Source of the DNA: a candidate division WOR-3 bacterium
GTDB taxonomy: Bacteria; Hydrothermota; Hydrothermia; Hydrothermales; JAJRUZ01
Length of the DNA stretch: 33,465 nucleotides
Direction of reading: 5' to 3'
Assembly (NCBI GenBank): GCA_039804025.1
Contig: JBDRZP010000022.1
Coordinates: forward strand, 1-33,465
The notes beneath the pieces are model-generated. The model saw nothing but the letters and a program-made list of their open reading frames with translations. It made no database searches and was not told the DNA's origin. Below are positions 25,188 to 33,262 of this stretch, piece after piece; the first letter of the stretch is position 1, and each line of letters opens with the position of its first letter. The position numbers and the translations under genes were made by a program.

Positions 25188-26730
25188 AAAAATTTTTGAG
25201 GATATTGAAAGAAATCTTGATTTTATAGGAGGCTTTATTGAAGTTAAAAGAATTAAAGGCAGAGAAATAAGAGCAAGTATTGATGTTTATAAATGGAAAA
25301 TTATTTTGGAAATAGGGGATGAAATAAAATGGAAAGATGAATTTATAAAGGATATATTGCTTCATGAAATAATGCACTGGAAAATATGTCCGATGGATAT
25401 TTTTTATCATTATGAATTATTTGATTTATCCTTTAAAAATTTTAAAAATCCAGAAGATTCAGGTTATATTTTAAATGCCTTTGAGGACTTAATAGTGAAT
25501 ACCTATAATAAGTTTAAAAATCCGCCTTATGAGGGACAATTAGAATTTTTCAAATTACAAACTTCTCATTCCTTTTCACCTTTTTATTCATTCTTTGTAA
25601 TATTGAATTTGTATTTATGGGATGAAGAAAAAAGGATAAAAGAAATCTTTAAAGATTTTCAAAATAATAAAGAAAAATATGAGGAAATAATTGAGGATGT
25701 AAAAAAATTATTTAAAAAATGGAATATACCTGAAAATAAAGAAGAAAGGATAGGATATTTAAAAAATCATGCTAACTGGAAATTTCTATTTAATGAATTT
25801 ATAATTTTTTCAAAAAAATATTTCAGAGGTGAGAGGATTCCTTTATCAGTTTTATCATTTTTTGAAGAAGAGATGTCTTCAAATGAAAGTATTGAAAAAT
25901 ATATTAAATTGAAGGCAAAAAGGAGAGAAAAACCCTCTTTTATCTCATCTTTTTTATTTTATGATATTTATTATACAAGTATTTCACCTTATGTTGAAAT
26001 TGAAACAGATGAAAGAAGTGGTTTTGAAATTCCTTTTATAAGTTATGGAAAGGAAAATTTTGATATAAAGAATCATTCCTTTTATGAAATAAACTTTAAA
26101 AGACCCTTCTTTGATAAAGATTCACCATTTAAAAATAATATAAATTTTTATGTTGAACCATTTAAAAAAGGAATATTTATTAAAAAAGGTGTTAAAGATT
26201 TTTTTCCTGATTTAATGTTTCTTGTTGATTCTTCCCATTCCATGACTTATGGGAGTGATAGTTTTTTGCCATGGGGAAAGAAATATCACAATCTTTTAAT
26301 TGGGATTTATGGAATTTTTAACTTTTTAAAAATAAAAAGGATAGCACCCTATATTAAATATTCTTTAATAAACTTCAGTTCTAAAACAATTTCAACAGGA
26401 TGGCTATCTTATAATGAAATTGATAAAATAAAAAAATTGCTCTTTTCACCGCAAAGGGGTAATACATATATTGATATTAAAAAAATAGAAGAGAACTTAA
26501 AGAATAATATTTTTATAATTTTCATCACCGATGGTGAAATTCATAACTGGAATAAAATAAGAAAAAGATTTATGGAAATTATTAAGAATTATAAATTTGT
26601 TTTGTTTCAGATAGAAAAGGAAAGTTCTGTTTATGAAGATTTAAAAGATAAAATACCCTGTTTTTTAATTGAAGATTCTGAAGATATACCTGAAAAAATA
26701 ATTGAATACACAAAAGACGTATATGCTTAA
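25180..26730 (+). CDS. HExxH metallopeptidase-like and VWA domain protein
   Basis: The 516 aa have an N-terminal metallopeptidase-like domain with HEIMH at 62-66 and a possible third ligand Glu102 in AFEDLIVN. A helical middle section of about 200 aa follows. A VWA domain starts at about 343 with an intact MIDAS (DSSHS, D350-x-S352-x-S354) and includes a TDG loop. This is the DUF2201/VWA-like arrangement. With the MoxR ATPase just upstream (8-nt overlap) it forms the usual ATPase plus VWA pair, in which the VWA part recruits substrates to the ATPase or uses metal-dependent adhesion. Whether the peptidase site is active is not known. Cytoplasmic: no signal peptide is seen. Confidence 0.85.
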   Translation: MIEKIFEDIERNLDFIGGFIEVKRIKGREIRASIDVYKWKIILEIGDEIKWKDEFIKDILLHEIMHWKICPMDIFYHYELFDLSFKNFKNPEDSGYILNAFEDLIVNTYNKFKNPPYEGQLEFFKLQTSHSFSPFYSFFVILNLYLWDEEKRIKEIFKDFQNNKEKYEEIIEDVKKLFKKWNIPENKEERIGYLKNHANWKFLFNEFIIFSKKYFRGERIPLSVLSFFEEEMSSNESIEKYIKLKAKRREKPSFISSFLFYDIYYTSISPYVEIETDERSGFEIPFISYGKENFDIKNHSFYEINFKRPFFDKDSPFKNNINFYVEPFKKGIFIKKGVKDFFPDLMFLVDSSHSMTYGSDSFLPWGKKYHNLLIGIYGIFNFLKIKRIAPYIKYSLINFSSKTISTGWLSYNEIDKIKKLLFSPQRGNTYIDIKKIEENLKNNIFIIFITDGEIHNWNKIRKRFMEIIKNYKFVLFQIEKESSVYEDLKDKIPCFLIEDSEDIPEKIIEYTKDVYA

Positions 26731-27013
26731 AATAATACTTTTTGGTGAAGACCTTTCAAAAGTTATTTTAAAAAAGAAAAAAAGAATTAAAAAAACAAAT
26801 GAAAAAGATTTAAATCCTCTTGAAAAAATAAAAAAAGCAATAGATTTATCAAAGAAGTTAGAAATTGAATATGTTGATTCAAAGGGTAAAGAGACAAGAA
26901 GGGTTATAAAACCTGAAAAAATAGAAAATGGCAAAATAATTGCCTATTGTTATTTAAGAAATGAATGGAGAAGTTTTAAAATTGATAGAATAAAAAAAAT
27001 AGAAATGATATAA
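26723..27013 (+). CDS. Small WYL-domain-like protein
   Basis: I chose ATG at 26723 over a TTG seven codons earlier; it overlaps the VWA gene by 8 nt and gives 96 aa. A basic linker (KKKKRIKKTNEK) is followed by a single WYL-like module: LEIEYVDSKGKETRRVIKPEKI, then AYCYLRNEWRSFKIDRIKKIEM. No DNA-binding domain is present, so it is not a stand-alone regulator. It may sense the same ligand as the divergent WYL regulator, or modulate it. It closes the MoxR-VWA operon. Confidence 0.7.
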   Translation: MLKIILFGEDLSKVILKKKKRIKKTNEKDLNPLEKIKKAIDLSKKLEIEYVDSKGKETRRVIKPEKIENGKIIAYCYLRNEWRSFKIDRIKKIEMI

Positions 27014-27035
27014 TTTTTTAGATTATAATTAAAAA

Positions 27036-27487
27036 ATGCAAAAATTAATCGGTGTAATAGGTGGCTCAGTTTGTTCAAGAGAAATCTATATATAGCCTAT
27101 GAAGTTGGTAAAAATATTGTTAAAAGTGGTAATATATTAATATGTGGTGGTTTAAGTGGTGTTATGGAGGCTGCATGTAAAGGTGCTTATGAAGCAGGCG
27201 GGCTTACAATAGGTATATTGCCAGGAGATTTAAAGGAAGAAAGGAATAAATGGGTTAAAATACCTGTAGTTACCGGGATGGGTGAAGCAAGAAATGTTAT
27301 AATAGTAAAGTCTGCTGATGGAGTAATTGCTATTGATGGTGAATATGGAACACTTATGGAACTTGCAATTTGTGGTAAAATTAATAAACCATTAATAAAA
27401 ATTAAAGTGCCTTTTAAAATTGATATAGGTATTGAGGTGGATGATCCAGAAAGTGCTGTTGAACTTTTATTGAATCTTTTGAAGTGA
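27036..27487 (+). pseudogene. TIGR00725/LOG-like Rossmann protein, frameshifted near its start
   Basis: From ATG at 27036 the frame reads MQKLIGVIGGSVCSREIY and hits TAG at 27093-27095. One base out, from 27071, it continues as IAYEVGKNIVKSGNILICGGLSGVMEAACKGAYEAGG to the stop at 27487. The joined product would be about 150 aa, the family's normal size, with the GGLSGVME loop and the DGEYGTLMEL segment in place of the PGGxGTxxE motif. A single nt is missing in the alternating run CTATATATAG at about 27087-27096 (homology predicts one base more). Either the gene is dead, or the base is lost by sequencing or assembly error. It starts 6 nt after TATAAT at 27024-27029. Confidence 0.65.
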
Positions 27488-27508
27488 AAAAAGAGAGAGT
27501 CCCTTGAG

Positions 27509-28498
27509 ATGAAAAAAATTTTATTTATAAGTATTTTATTTTTGTTTATTTTCTGCGGAGAAGAAAAGATTAATTATCCTCCTTTAGGTGATGAATTTGA
27601 AGAAGTTTGGAAAGCTAAGGATATAGGTAAGGAGAAGGAGATAAATTATATTATTCCTTCAAATATTTATGAAGAAATTTTTTATTTTGTAGTTTTAGAA
27701 GATTATGAATATAAACATAATTCATATATTTATAAATTTGATTTTAAAAATGAAAATTTAGAGAAAATAGGGGATTTGCCTTATTGTTACACACCTTTTT
27801 CTTTATCCTTTCGTTTTCCTGAAAAAATTTTAACTTTTAATAAAGATTCGGTTTATATATTAAACATAGAAAATGGGGAGATAAAAAAGATAAAAATTCC
27901 TTATCTTCCAAGGTTTATTTCTTTTTCACCCTTTGATTCTCTTCAGTTTTTCATAATATGTGGCATTTTACTTATAAGCTCCTATAATTTTTTATCCTTT
28001 GATACTATTTTTCATTTTTCTTCTAATGTCTATTATTTATTTATCACAAAAAGAGGAGATATTTTTGCAGTTTCGGAGAATGAAATTTTGTTCTCAGGGG
28101 ACAGCGGAAAAACATTTAATACAATTTATAATATGCCATTTAAAAAGGTTACCTTTGATGTAGATGGAAATGTGTATATAATTAAAGATAATAGTGTTTT
28201 AAAGTTAAGTAACGGGAATTTAATTTATGAGATAAATTTACCTTTTGAGTTAAATTTTTATTCCTTTACAGCTGGTAAGGACTTATTTATTTCAAATTTT
28301 ATAAACAATGAATTAAGAGTATATAAATTAAAAAATGATAAATTTTTGGATATTTCATTTGGAATAAAATATACTCTTGCAGATTCTCAAATTCGCCATC
28401 TTATTTTAAAAGGTGATTCTAAATATTATCTCATGTATGCAGGTTCCTCTTACGGTAATCATATTTTATATTTCATAGATAGTGAATTCCCACCATGA
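27509..28498 (+). CDS. Putative lipoprotein with beta-propeller-like repeats
   Basis: The 329 aa begin MKKILFISILFLFIFCGEE with a Cys at position 16 that may be lipidated, though Phe at the -1 position is unusual for a lipobox. The rest is beta-rich with short repeats of the type I-Y-x-F-D-F and S-G-D-S-G-K-T-F, a BNR-like Asp-box (FSGDSGKTFNTIY, about residue 193), which suggests a propeller fold. It overlaps the next gene by 4 nt (ATGA). The function is unknown; it is a probable surface or periplasmic partner of the outer-membrane protein that follows. Confidence 0.65.
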   Translation: MKKILFISILFLFIFCGEEKINYPPLGDEFEEVWKAKDIGKEKEINYIIPSNIYEEIFYFVVLEDYEYKHNSYIYKFDFKNENLEKIGDLPYCYTPFSLSFRFPEKILTFNKDSVYILNIENGEIKKIKIPYLPRFISFSPFDSLQFFIICGILLISSYNFLSFDTIFHFSSNVYYLFITKRGDIFAVSENEILFSGDSGKTFNTIYNMPFKKVTFDVDGNVYIIKDNSVLKLSNGNLIYEINLPFELNFYSFTAGKDLFISNFINNELRVYKLKNDKFLDISFGIKYTLADSQIRHLILKGDSKYYLMYAGSSYGNHILYFIDSEFPP

Positions 28499-29144
28499 TT
28501 AATAATTTTTTACTCTCTCTTCACTTTTATATAGGAGTAGATTTATTTTACATAAAAATAGGTGATTTCAATGAACATTTTAATTTTCTTACAAAAAGGG
28601 CAAATGAGATTGGGTGGAAGGGTAATTTCAGAAAATTTAAAAATTTTAATTTTTCTCCGGTCTTATCTATAAATTTCAGGAATTTATATGCATGCACTGG
28701 ACTTATTTTTGACAGAGCAGAAGGAAATTTCTCTTATACGGAAAACAATAATCTTTTTAAAATTTATGAAAGATGGACATATTATTTTATTCCTGTAAAT
28801 ATATACTTTGAGAAAAATTTTGAAGGAGTTTTTATTTTTTCAGGACTTGAATTTTTCTTTTCAAATTTAAAAATTGATATAGAAAGTAATTTTACAACAA
28901 GAGAAAATTATCCAAAAAGGTTTAAAGGAGAAGGGATGGGAATAATTTTAGGATTAAAAAAAGCATTTAAAAATTTGTCATTTATGGCATTCTGGCGCTT
29001 TGCCGAAGTTTCAGATTTTCATTCACAGGGGAATTATCTTTTTAAAAGTGATAAGGGGTATATTTACGAGGCACATTCTGGGGGAAAAAGGTAATTTTCA
29101 ATTTATCAGGAATTTGTTTAAGGATTGTATATAAGTTAAAATAA
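28495..29144 (+). CDS. Outer-membrane beta-barrel protein, frameshifted near its 3' end
   Basis: The annotated-like frame stops at 29094 after EAHSGGKR (199 aa). One base out, the following DNA reads KKVIFNLSGICLRIVYKLK and stops at 29142-29144, a hydrophobic-alternating terminal strand that an outer-membrane barrel should end with. The shift lies in GGGGGAAAAA at about 29081-29090, where one extra G would restore the frame (about 216 aa). The body is a series of alternating hydrophobic strands (ACTGLIFDRAEGNFSYT, WTYYFIPVNIYFEKNF), with no named family. The next gene starts 7 nt after this restored stop. A sequencing error is as likely as a real mutation. Confidence 0.6.
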
Positions 29145-29151
29145 AAAATTA

Positions 29152-31044
29152 ATGGAAATTTTATTTTTATTTTATGTGTTTCAGGTATTGAATATTCCCC
29201 CTGATGCACGGGGCTCTGCTATGAATTTCTTTCTTTCCTCCTCTGAAGGTGTTGAGGGAATATACTGGAATCCTGCAAACTTATCAAAAATTAATAACCC
29301 CGAGATTATTATGAGCCACAGAGAATGGTTAAAAAATGTAAAATACGATTATTTTGGAGTTTCCTTTTATAAAGAGAAAGTTGGAAAACTCGGTCTTTCA
29401 ATAGCAGTTTTTTATTCTGACTCCTTTTATACAAATTCTTCAGTTTCCTATTCGAAAAGATATAAAGATTTATTCTGGGGAATAAATTTAAAAGGTATAT
29501 ATGCAAGAAAATTTAAAGGCTCTGATTTTTCTTTTGCAGGTGATATTGGATTAAGTTATATCTATAAACCCTTTAATTTCTCCCTTGTTTTAAAAAATCT
29601 CGGCACATCTTTAAAATTTGAAAATAAATTAGAGCGCTTTCCTGTTAAGATAGAAGGGGGTATAGGTTTTTTAGAAAATTCAAAAAAATTTAAGTTTGAA
29701 ATAGGAAGTTCTTACAATTTTACTTTTAAAGGGTTTAAAGTTGGATTCGGAGGAGAATATCCATTATGGGATTTTTTATCTTTAAGAATGGGTTATTCAA
29801 AAGTTTTTTCTGATACTTTTGAGGAAAAAGGAATAACATTTGGAGCAGGAGTTAAATTTCTGGGATTTAATTTTGATTATGCTTTTATACCAGATGGAAT
29901 ACTGGGAGAGGTTCATGTATTTACACTTAAATATAATTTTGAAATAATTCAGAGATTGACCTCAGAAATGCTAAAAACACTATCAAAAATTAAATACATT
30001 TTTGAGATAATTGAAAAAGAGAAGGTGGGAGATGAAGAAATGATTATAAAAACAAGAGAAGAACTCAAGAGAAAGGAAAGGATGGTGGCTGAAAATTATG
30101 TTATATCAGGTAAGGAGAAGATGGAAAAAGGAAAGCTTGAAGAGGCAAAGAGAGATTTTGATATTGCCCTCATCTGGGATCCTGACAACGAGGAAGCAAA
30201 GAAGCTCTATATACTTGTTGAATCAAGGATAATCACAAGGAAAATTACTGAAGGTTTTTTGAATGTAAGGAAACATATAAAAAAGGGGGAGTATTCTGAG
30301 GCACTTTATTATATCAATGAAATTTTAAAAATAGACCCTGAAAATCCTGATGCAAAGGCACTTGCTGATTCTGTTGAATCATTAATAAAGGAAAAATCAA
30401 AGTTTAAAATGAAAGAAAACACAGATTATTTTAATTTAGGCATTGAATTATTTAAGAGGGGTGATTATGTTAAGGCAAGAAATTATTTTTTAAAGATTCT
30501 TGAAATTGAACCTGAAAATAAAGAGGTTAAAGGATATTATAATGAATGTGAGAATAAAATAGAGAAAATTTATGATATTTATTTAAAAAGGGCTTTAAAT
30601 CTTTACAAGGAAAAGAAATACTTTGAGGCGCGAGATATTTTAGAAAAAGCAAGAAATTATAAAAATACAGAAGAAATTAATAAATTACTTAAAGAGATTA
30701 ATGATGAACTTAAAGAAATGGCTGAAAAGAATTATGATAATGGAGTTTTATTTTTTAACAAAGGGAAAATAGAAGATGCATATTTTTATTTTATAAAAGC
30801 AAAGATTTATGAACCAGAAAATACTAAAATTAACTCTTACATTGAAACTATTGAAAAAGATTATAAAGATAAAATTGATGAAGATGTTATATACTTAAAA
30901 GGTATAGAGGCTTATGTGGAGAACGATTTTAGAGCTGCTTTAAATTTTTGGTTAAAGGTTAAAGAAATAAATCCCAATTATCCTAATATAGACAAAAATA
31001 TTCAGAGAGCAAAATCGAAAATTGAAGAGCTTGAAAAAGGTTAA
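29152..31044 (+). CDS. PorV/UPF0164-like barrel protein with C-terminal TPRs
   Basis: The 630 aa have an N-terminal half (residues about 1-270) resembling the PorV/PorQ (UPF0164) outer-membrane barrel: LNIPPDARGSAMNFFLSSSEG, IYWNPANLS and later GGEYPLWDFLSLRMGYSK strands. From about 310 the rest is helical with TPR-like repeats (ISGKEKMEKGKLEEAKRDF, ALIWDPDNEEAKKLY, NLGIELFKRGDYVKARNYF, EIEPENKEVKGYYN). PorV-like proteins take part in type IX secretion or outer-membrane assembly, and the TPR arm may bind partners in the periplasm. The 3' end overlaps the cyclase start. Confidence 0.75.
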   Translation: MEILFLFYVFQVLNIPPDARGSAMNFFLSSSEGVEGIYWNPANLSKINNPEIIMSHREWLKNVKYDYFGVSFYKEKVGKLGLSIAVFYSDSFYTNSSVSYSKRYKDLFWGINLKGIYARKFKGSDFSFAGDIGLSYIYKPFNFSLVLKNLGTSLKFENKLERFPVKIEGGIGFLENSKKFKFEIGSSYNFTFKGFKVGFGGEYPLWDFLSLRMGYSKVFSDTFEEKGITFGAGVKFLGFNFDYAFIPDGILGEVHVFTLKYNFEIIQRLTSEMLKTLSKIKYIFEIIEKEKVGDEEMIIKTREELKRKERMVAENYVISGKEKMEKGKLEEAKRDFDIALIWDPDNEEAKKLYILVESRIITRKITEGFLNVRKHIKKGEYSEALYYINEILKIDPENPDAKALADSVESLIKEKSKFKMKENTDYFNLGIELFKRGDYVKARNYFLKILEIEPENKEVKGYYNECENKIEKIYDIYLKRALNLYKEKKYFEARDILEKARNYKNTEEINKLLKEINDELKEMAEKNYDNGVLFFNKGKIEDAYFYFIKAKIYEPENTKINSYIETIEKDYKDKIDEDVIYLKGIEAYVENDFRAALNFWLKVKEINPNYPNIDKNIQRAKSKIEELEKG

Positions 31045-32371
31045 GGTATTAAAATTTCCAATAAGATATAAGGTTCTTTTAATACTTTTATTTTTGTTAG
31101 GGCTCACTTCTTTTCTTTTTTATAAATTCATAGGAGATTTTACAGTTAATTCATTAAAGGACGAGATAGATAAGAGGATGAGTTCTCTTATTCAGAATCT
31201 TGCATCCACATGTGAGGAACCTTTATTTGAAGGAGATGACCTTTTTCTTTTTAAGTTAATGAAGGAGATAAAGGAGGAAGAAGGTCTTGAATATGCTATG
31301 GTTATTGATAGGAACGGAATAATATTTGCTCATAGTGATTTAAAATATTTTGGAAAAAAGTATGAAGAAAAAGATTTTAAAAATCCAAAAATTTTTACAA
31401 AGGAAAAGGAAATATATCTTGCAGGTAAAAAATATATAGGTAAAGTGTTAATAGGAATTTCAGGAGAGATTATAAAAGAGAAAATAAAAAAACTTGAAAA
31501 GATAATTCTATTAATAACCCTTTTAATTTTTATCTTAGGATTTTTTTTAACAATTTTTATAACAAAATTTATAACAGATCCAATTAAATTACTTGAAAAA
31601 GGAACTAAGGAAATAGCGAAGGGAAATTATGATTATAGAATTCTTAAATATCCAAAGGATGAAATAGGTGACCTTGCAATTGCCTTTAATGAAATGGCAA
31701 AAAGTTTAAAAGAAAAGGAGATGATAAAAGATGCATTTAGAAGGTATGTATCCCGTCAGGTAGCAGAAGAGATATTTAAGAATCCTGAAAGGTATATTCA
31801 GAGTTTAAAAGGAGAGAGGAGGAAAATTGCAGTTATTTTTGCAGATATAAGGGGTTTTACCTCCCTTGCTGAGAGATTACCCCCTGAAAGGGTTGTTCAG
31901 ATACTTAACAATTATTTAACAAAAATGACAGATGTAGTTTTTAAATATGAAGGGACAGTAGATAAATTTATAGGAGATTGTATAATGAGTGTTTTTGGAG
32001 CTCCTATTTCTCATGATGATGATGTTTATAGAGCAGTTAAGGCTAGCTGGGAAATGCAGAAATATATAGAAATGGAAAATGAGAATAAAAAAGAAGAAGA
32101 GAAATTAAAAGTGGGTATAGGAATAAGTTATGGTGAGGCTGTTGTGGGAAATATTGGTTCAAAGGAAAGGCTTGAGTATACGGTTATAGGAGATTCAGTA
32201 AATTTAGCTGCAAGACTTGAATCTATTGCAAAGGGAGGGGAAATACTTATTTCTTCAGATGTTTATGAGAATGTGAAGGATAAAGTTCTGGCAGAAAAGT
32301 TACCTCCTGTAAAGATTAAAGGAAAAAGAAAAGAAGTTTTAATTTATAGGATAAAGGATGTTTTGTTTTAA
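31022..32371 (+). CDS. Membrane-bound class III adenylate/guanylate cyclase with HAMP
   Basis: The 449 aa begin at TTG 31022 (another TTG at 31031 is possible). A transmembrane helix at about 17-35, a periplasmic sensor of about 120 aa, a second helix at 160-182 and a HAMP domain at about 180-235 come first. The catalytic domain is at 265-440. Metal Asp275 is in FADIRGFT and Asp319 is in KFIGDC. The purine-selecting pair is Lys315 and Thr387 in EYTVIGD, the Lys/Thr pattern of many bacterial adenylate cyclases. Asn394 and Arg398 of VNLAAR are present, so all key residues are in place. It probably makes cAMP in response to a periplasmic signal. It overlaps the PorV-TPR gene by 23 nt. Confidence 0.88.
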   Translation: MKSLKKVKVLKFPIRYKVLLILLFLLGLTSFLFYKFIGDFTVNSLKDEIDKRMSSLIQNLASTCEEPLFEGDDLFLFKLMKEIKEEEGLEYAMVIDRNGIIFAHSDLKYFGKKYEEKDFKNPKIFTKEKEIYLAGKKYIGKVLIGISGEIIKEKIKKLEKIILLITLLIFILGFFLTIFITKFITDPIKLLEKGTKEIAKGNYDYRILKYPKDEIGDLAIAFNEMAKSLKEKEMIKDAFRRYVSRQVAEEIFKNPERYIQSLKGERRKIAVIFADIRGFTSLAERLPPERVVQILNNYLTKMTDVVFKYEGTVDKFIGDCIMSVFGAPISHDDDVYRAVKASWEMQKYIEMENENKKEEEKLKVGIGISYGEAVVGNIGSKERLEYTVIGDSVNLAARLESIAKGGEILISSDVYENVKDKVLAEKLPPVKIKGKRKEVLIYRIKDVLF

Positions 32372-32400
32372 TAATATAACTATTATAGAAAAATTATTTA

Positions 32401-32476
32401 AATAGGGGGCAAGAAGAATTTCAGTTATCCCCCGTTGAGATACTGCCCAAGGGATACTGACTTTCTTGCCCCTATT
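32401..32476 (+). terminator. Long imperfect hairpin after the cyclase gene
   Basis: AATAGGGGGCAAGAA (32401-32415) pairs with TTCTTGCCCCTATT (32463-32476) with one bulged G, and inside it CAGTTATCCC pairs with GGGATACTG with one bulge. The 76-nt structure is followed by CCTTTTTTATTTTA, a T-rich tail. It probably terminates the cyclase transcript, although the length and nested stem are more than a terminator needs, so an RNA or mobile element origin is possible. Confidence 0.5.
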
Positions 32477-32486
32477 TATTCCTTTT

Positions 32487-32655
32487 TTATTTTATATTTA
32501 TAACCTTTTCTGTCCTATCAGGGAGCTTAAAGAAATATACTCCTTTATTCTGTAAATTAATTTTTAAAGTATGGTTACCTGCACTAAAATATCTTTCAAT
32601 CCTGTTTATATCCCTTCCTTTTTATTCAAAAACTACTTTTATTCACTTTTTGAAA
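32487..32655 (-). pseudogene. Orphan C-terminal sorting-domain fragment
   Basis: Read on the minus strand to the stop at 32487-32489, the last 40 residues are FSAGNHTLKI, NKGVYFFKLPDR and TEKVINIK, matching the end of the FlgD-Ig-like or type IX secretion C-terminal domain. An in-frame TAA (32622-32624) and a TGA further upstream break the frame, and nothing of the parent protein remains before the repeat element begins at about 32682. It is a remnant, probably cut off by that insertion. Confidence 0.55.
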
Positions 32656-32681
32656 AATTTTTTTTTAGAAATTGAAAATTT

Positions 32682-32945
32682 TTAAAGAGGTATTAGATAA
32701 TGGGAAAAGGTAAAAATTCGCAGGCTAAAGCCTGCGCCTACTTTTTTTAACATTTATTACCATAATTTATTGTAACCGCAACCTTTAGGTTGCGTAAAAA
32801 TATTGTTACTAAAGCCTGAACCTACTGTATTTATATTTTTTTTCAACAAAAAAACAACGTGGTTGTATTTTGCAGGCTTAAGCCTGCGCCTACTTTTTTT
32901 AATTTTTTTAACATTTATTACCATATTCTATAATTTTATGGTAGT
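32682..32945. repeat. REPIN-like element, copy 2, with internal duplication
   Basis: The left flank AGAGGTATTAGATAATGGG matches copy 1. CGCAGGCTAAAGCCTGCG (32719-32736) with CCTAC, and CGCAACCTTTAGGTTGCG (32777-32794), form a first pair. A partial unit (about 32808-32825) follows. GCAGGCTTAAGCCTGC (32872-32887) with CCTAC, and a truncated GGTAGTGCG at about 32939, form a second pair. So one REPIN appears inserted in or joined to another, next to the transposase relic. Confidence 0.7.
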
Positions 32946-32948
32946 GCG

Positions 32949-33262
32949 CAAAAATTCACTATTAAAATACCAAATCCAAAAGCAAAGATATCTTTTTATG
33001 CAAAAATGGGTAGAGTAAAGGTATATTTTCTGTGCAGTTCTTTTAAAGACGAAGTTTGTTTTTGCTTATGCTTACAAATCTTTATAAGGTTAAATGCAAA
33101 AGATTTTATGAGAAAATGCTTATGTTGAAAGATTTAAAGAGGAATATACAAAAAACATTTTTAGTAGGCACTTCTTTTAATCTTATTGAGCCAGAAAAAT
33201 TCAATATATTTATATATTAATAATCCTTATCATTCTAAAATTTTATGGTATTCTACAATTTA
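32949..33262 (+). pseudogene. Relic of an IS481/IS3-type transposase, copy 2
   Basis: It shares most of its sequence with the 17802-18115 relic but has its own changes. Fragments in different frames: FYAKMGRVKVYFLC, KTKFVFAYAYKSL, NAKDFM, NAYVERFKEEYTKNIF and NLIEPEKFN. NAYVERF is the typical segment after the third catalytic residue of this transposase type. No frame is longer than about 70 codons. The 3' end borders the coiled-coil gene that starts at 33245. Confidence 0.6.

Noticed and set aside
24080-25410. Minus-strand frames within the MoxR and VWA genes
   Set aside because: They oppose genes with clear Walker, HEIMH and MIDAS motifs and are rich in Phe, Ile and Ser as expected for antisense of AT-rich coding DNA.
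27036-29144. Programmed ribosomal frameshifting in the two broken genes
   Set aside because: Neither site has a canonical slippery heptamer with a downstream structure, and both are short runs where base loss is the simpler explanation.
17709-32887. Palindromic repeats as a possible CRISPR array
   Set aside because: Units are inverted, irregularly spaced and few, with no constant spacer length and no cas genes. REPIN layout explains them.
32803-33018. A 71-aa frame within the second repeat element
   Set aside because: It spans the REP palindromes and the transposase relic and has no ribosome site; its only coherent part belongs to the decayed transposase.
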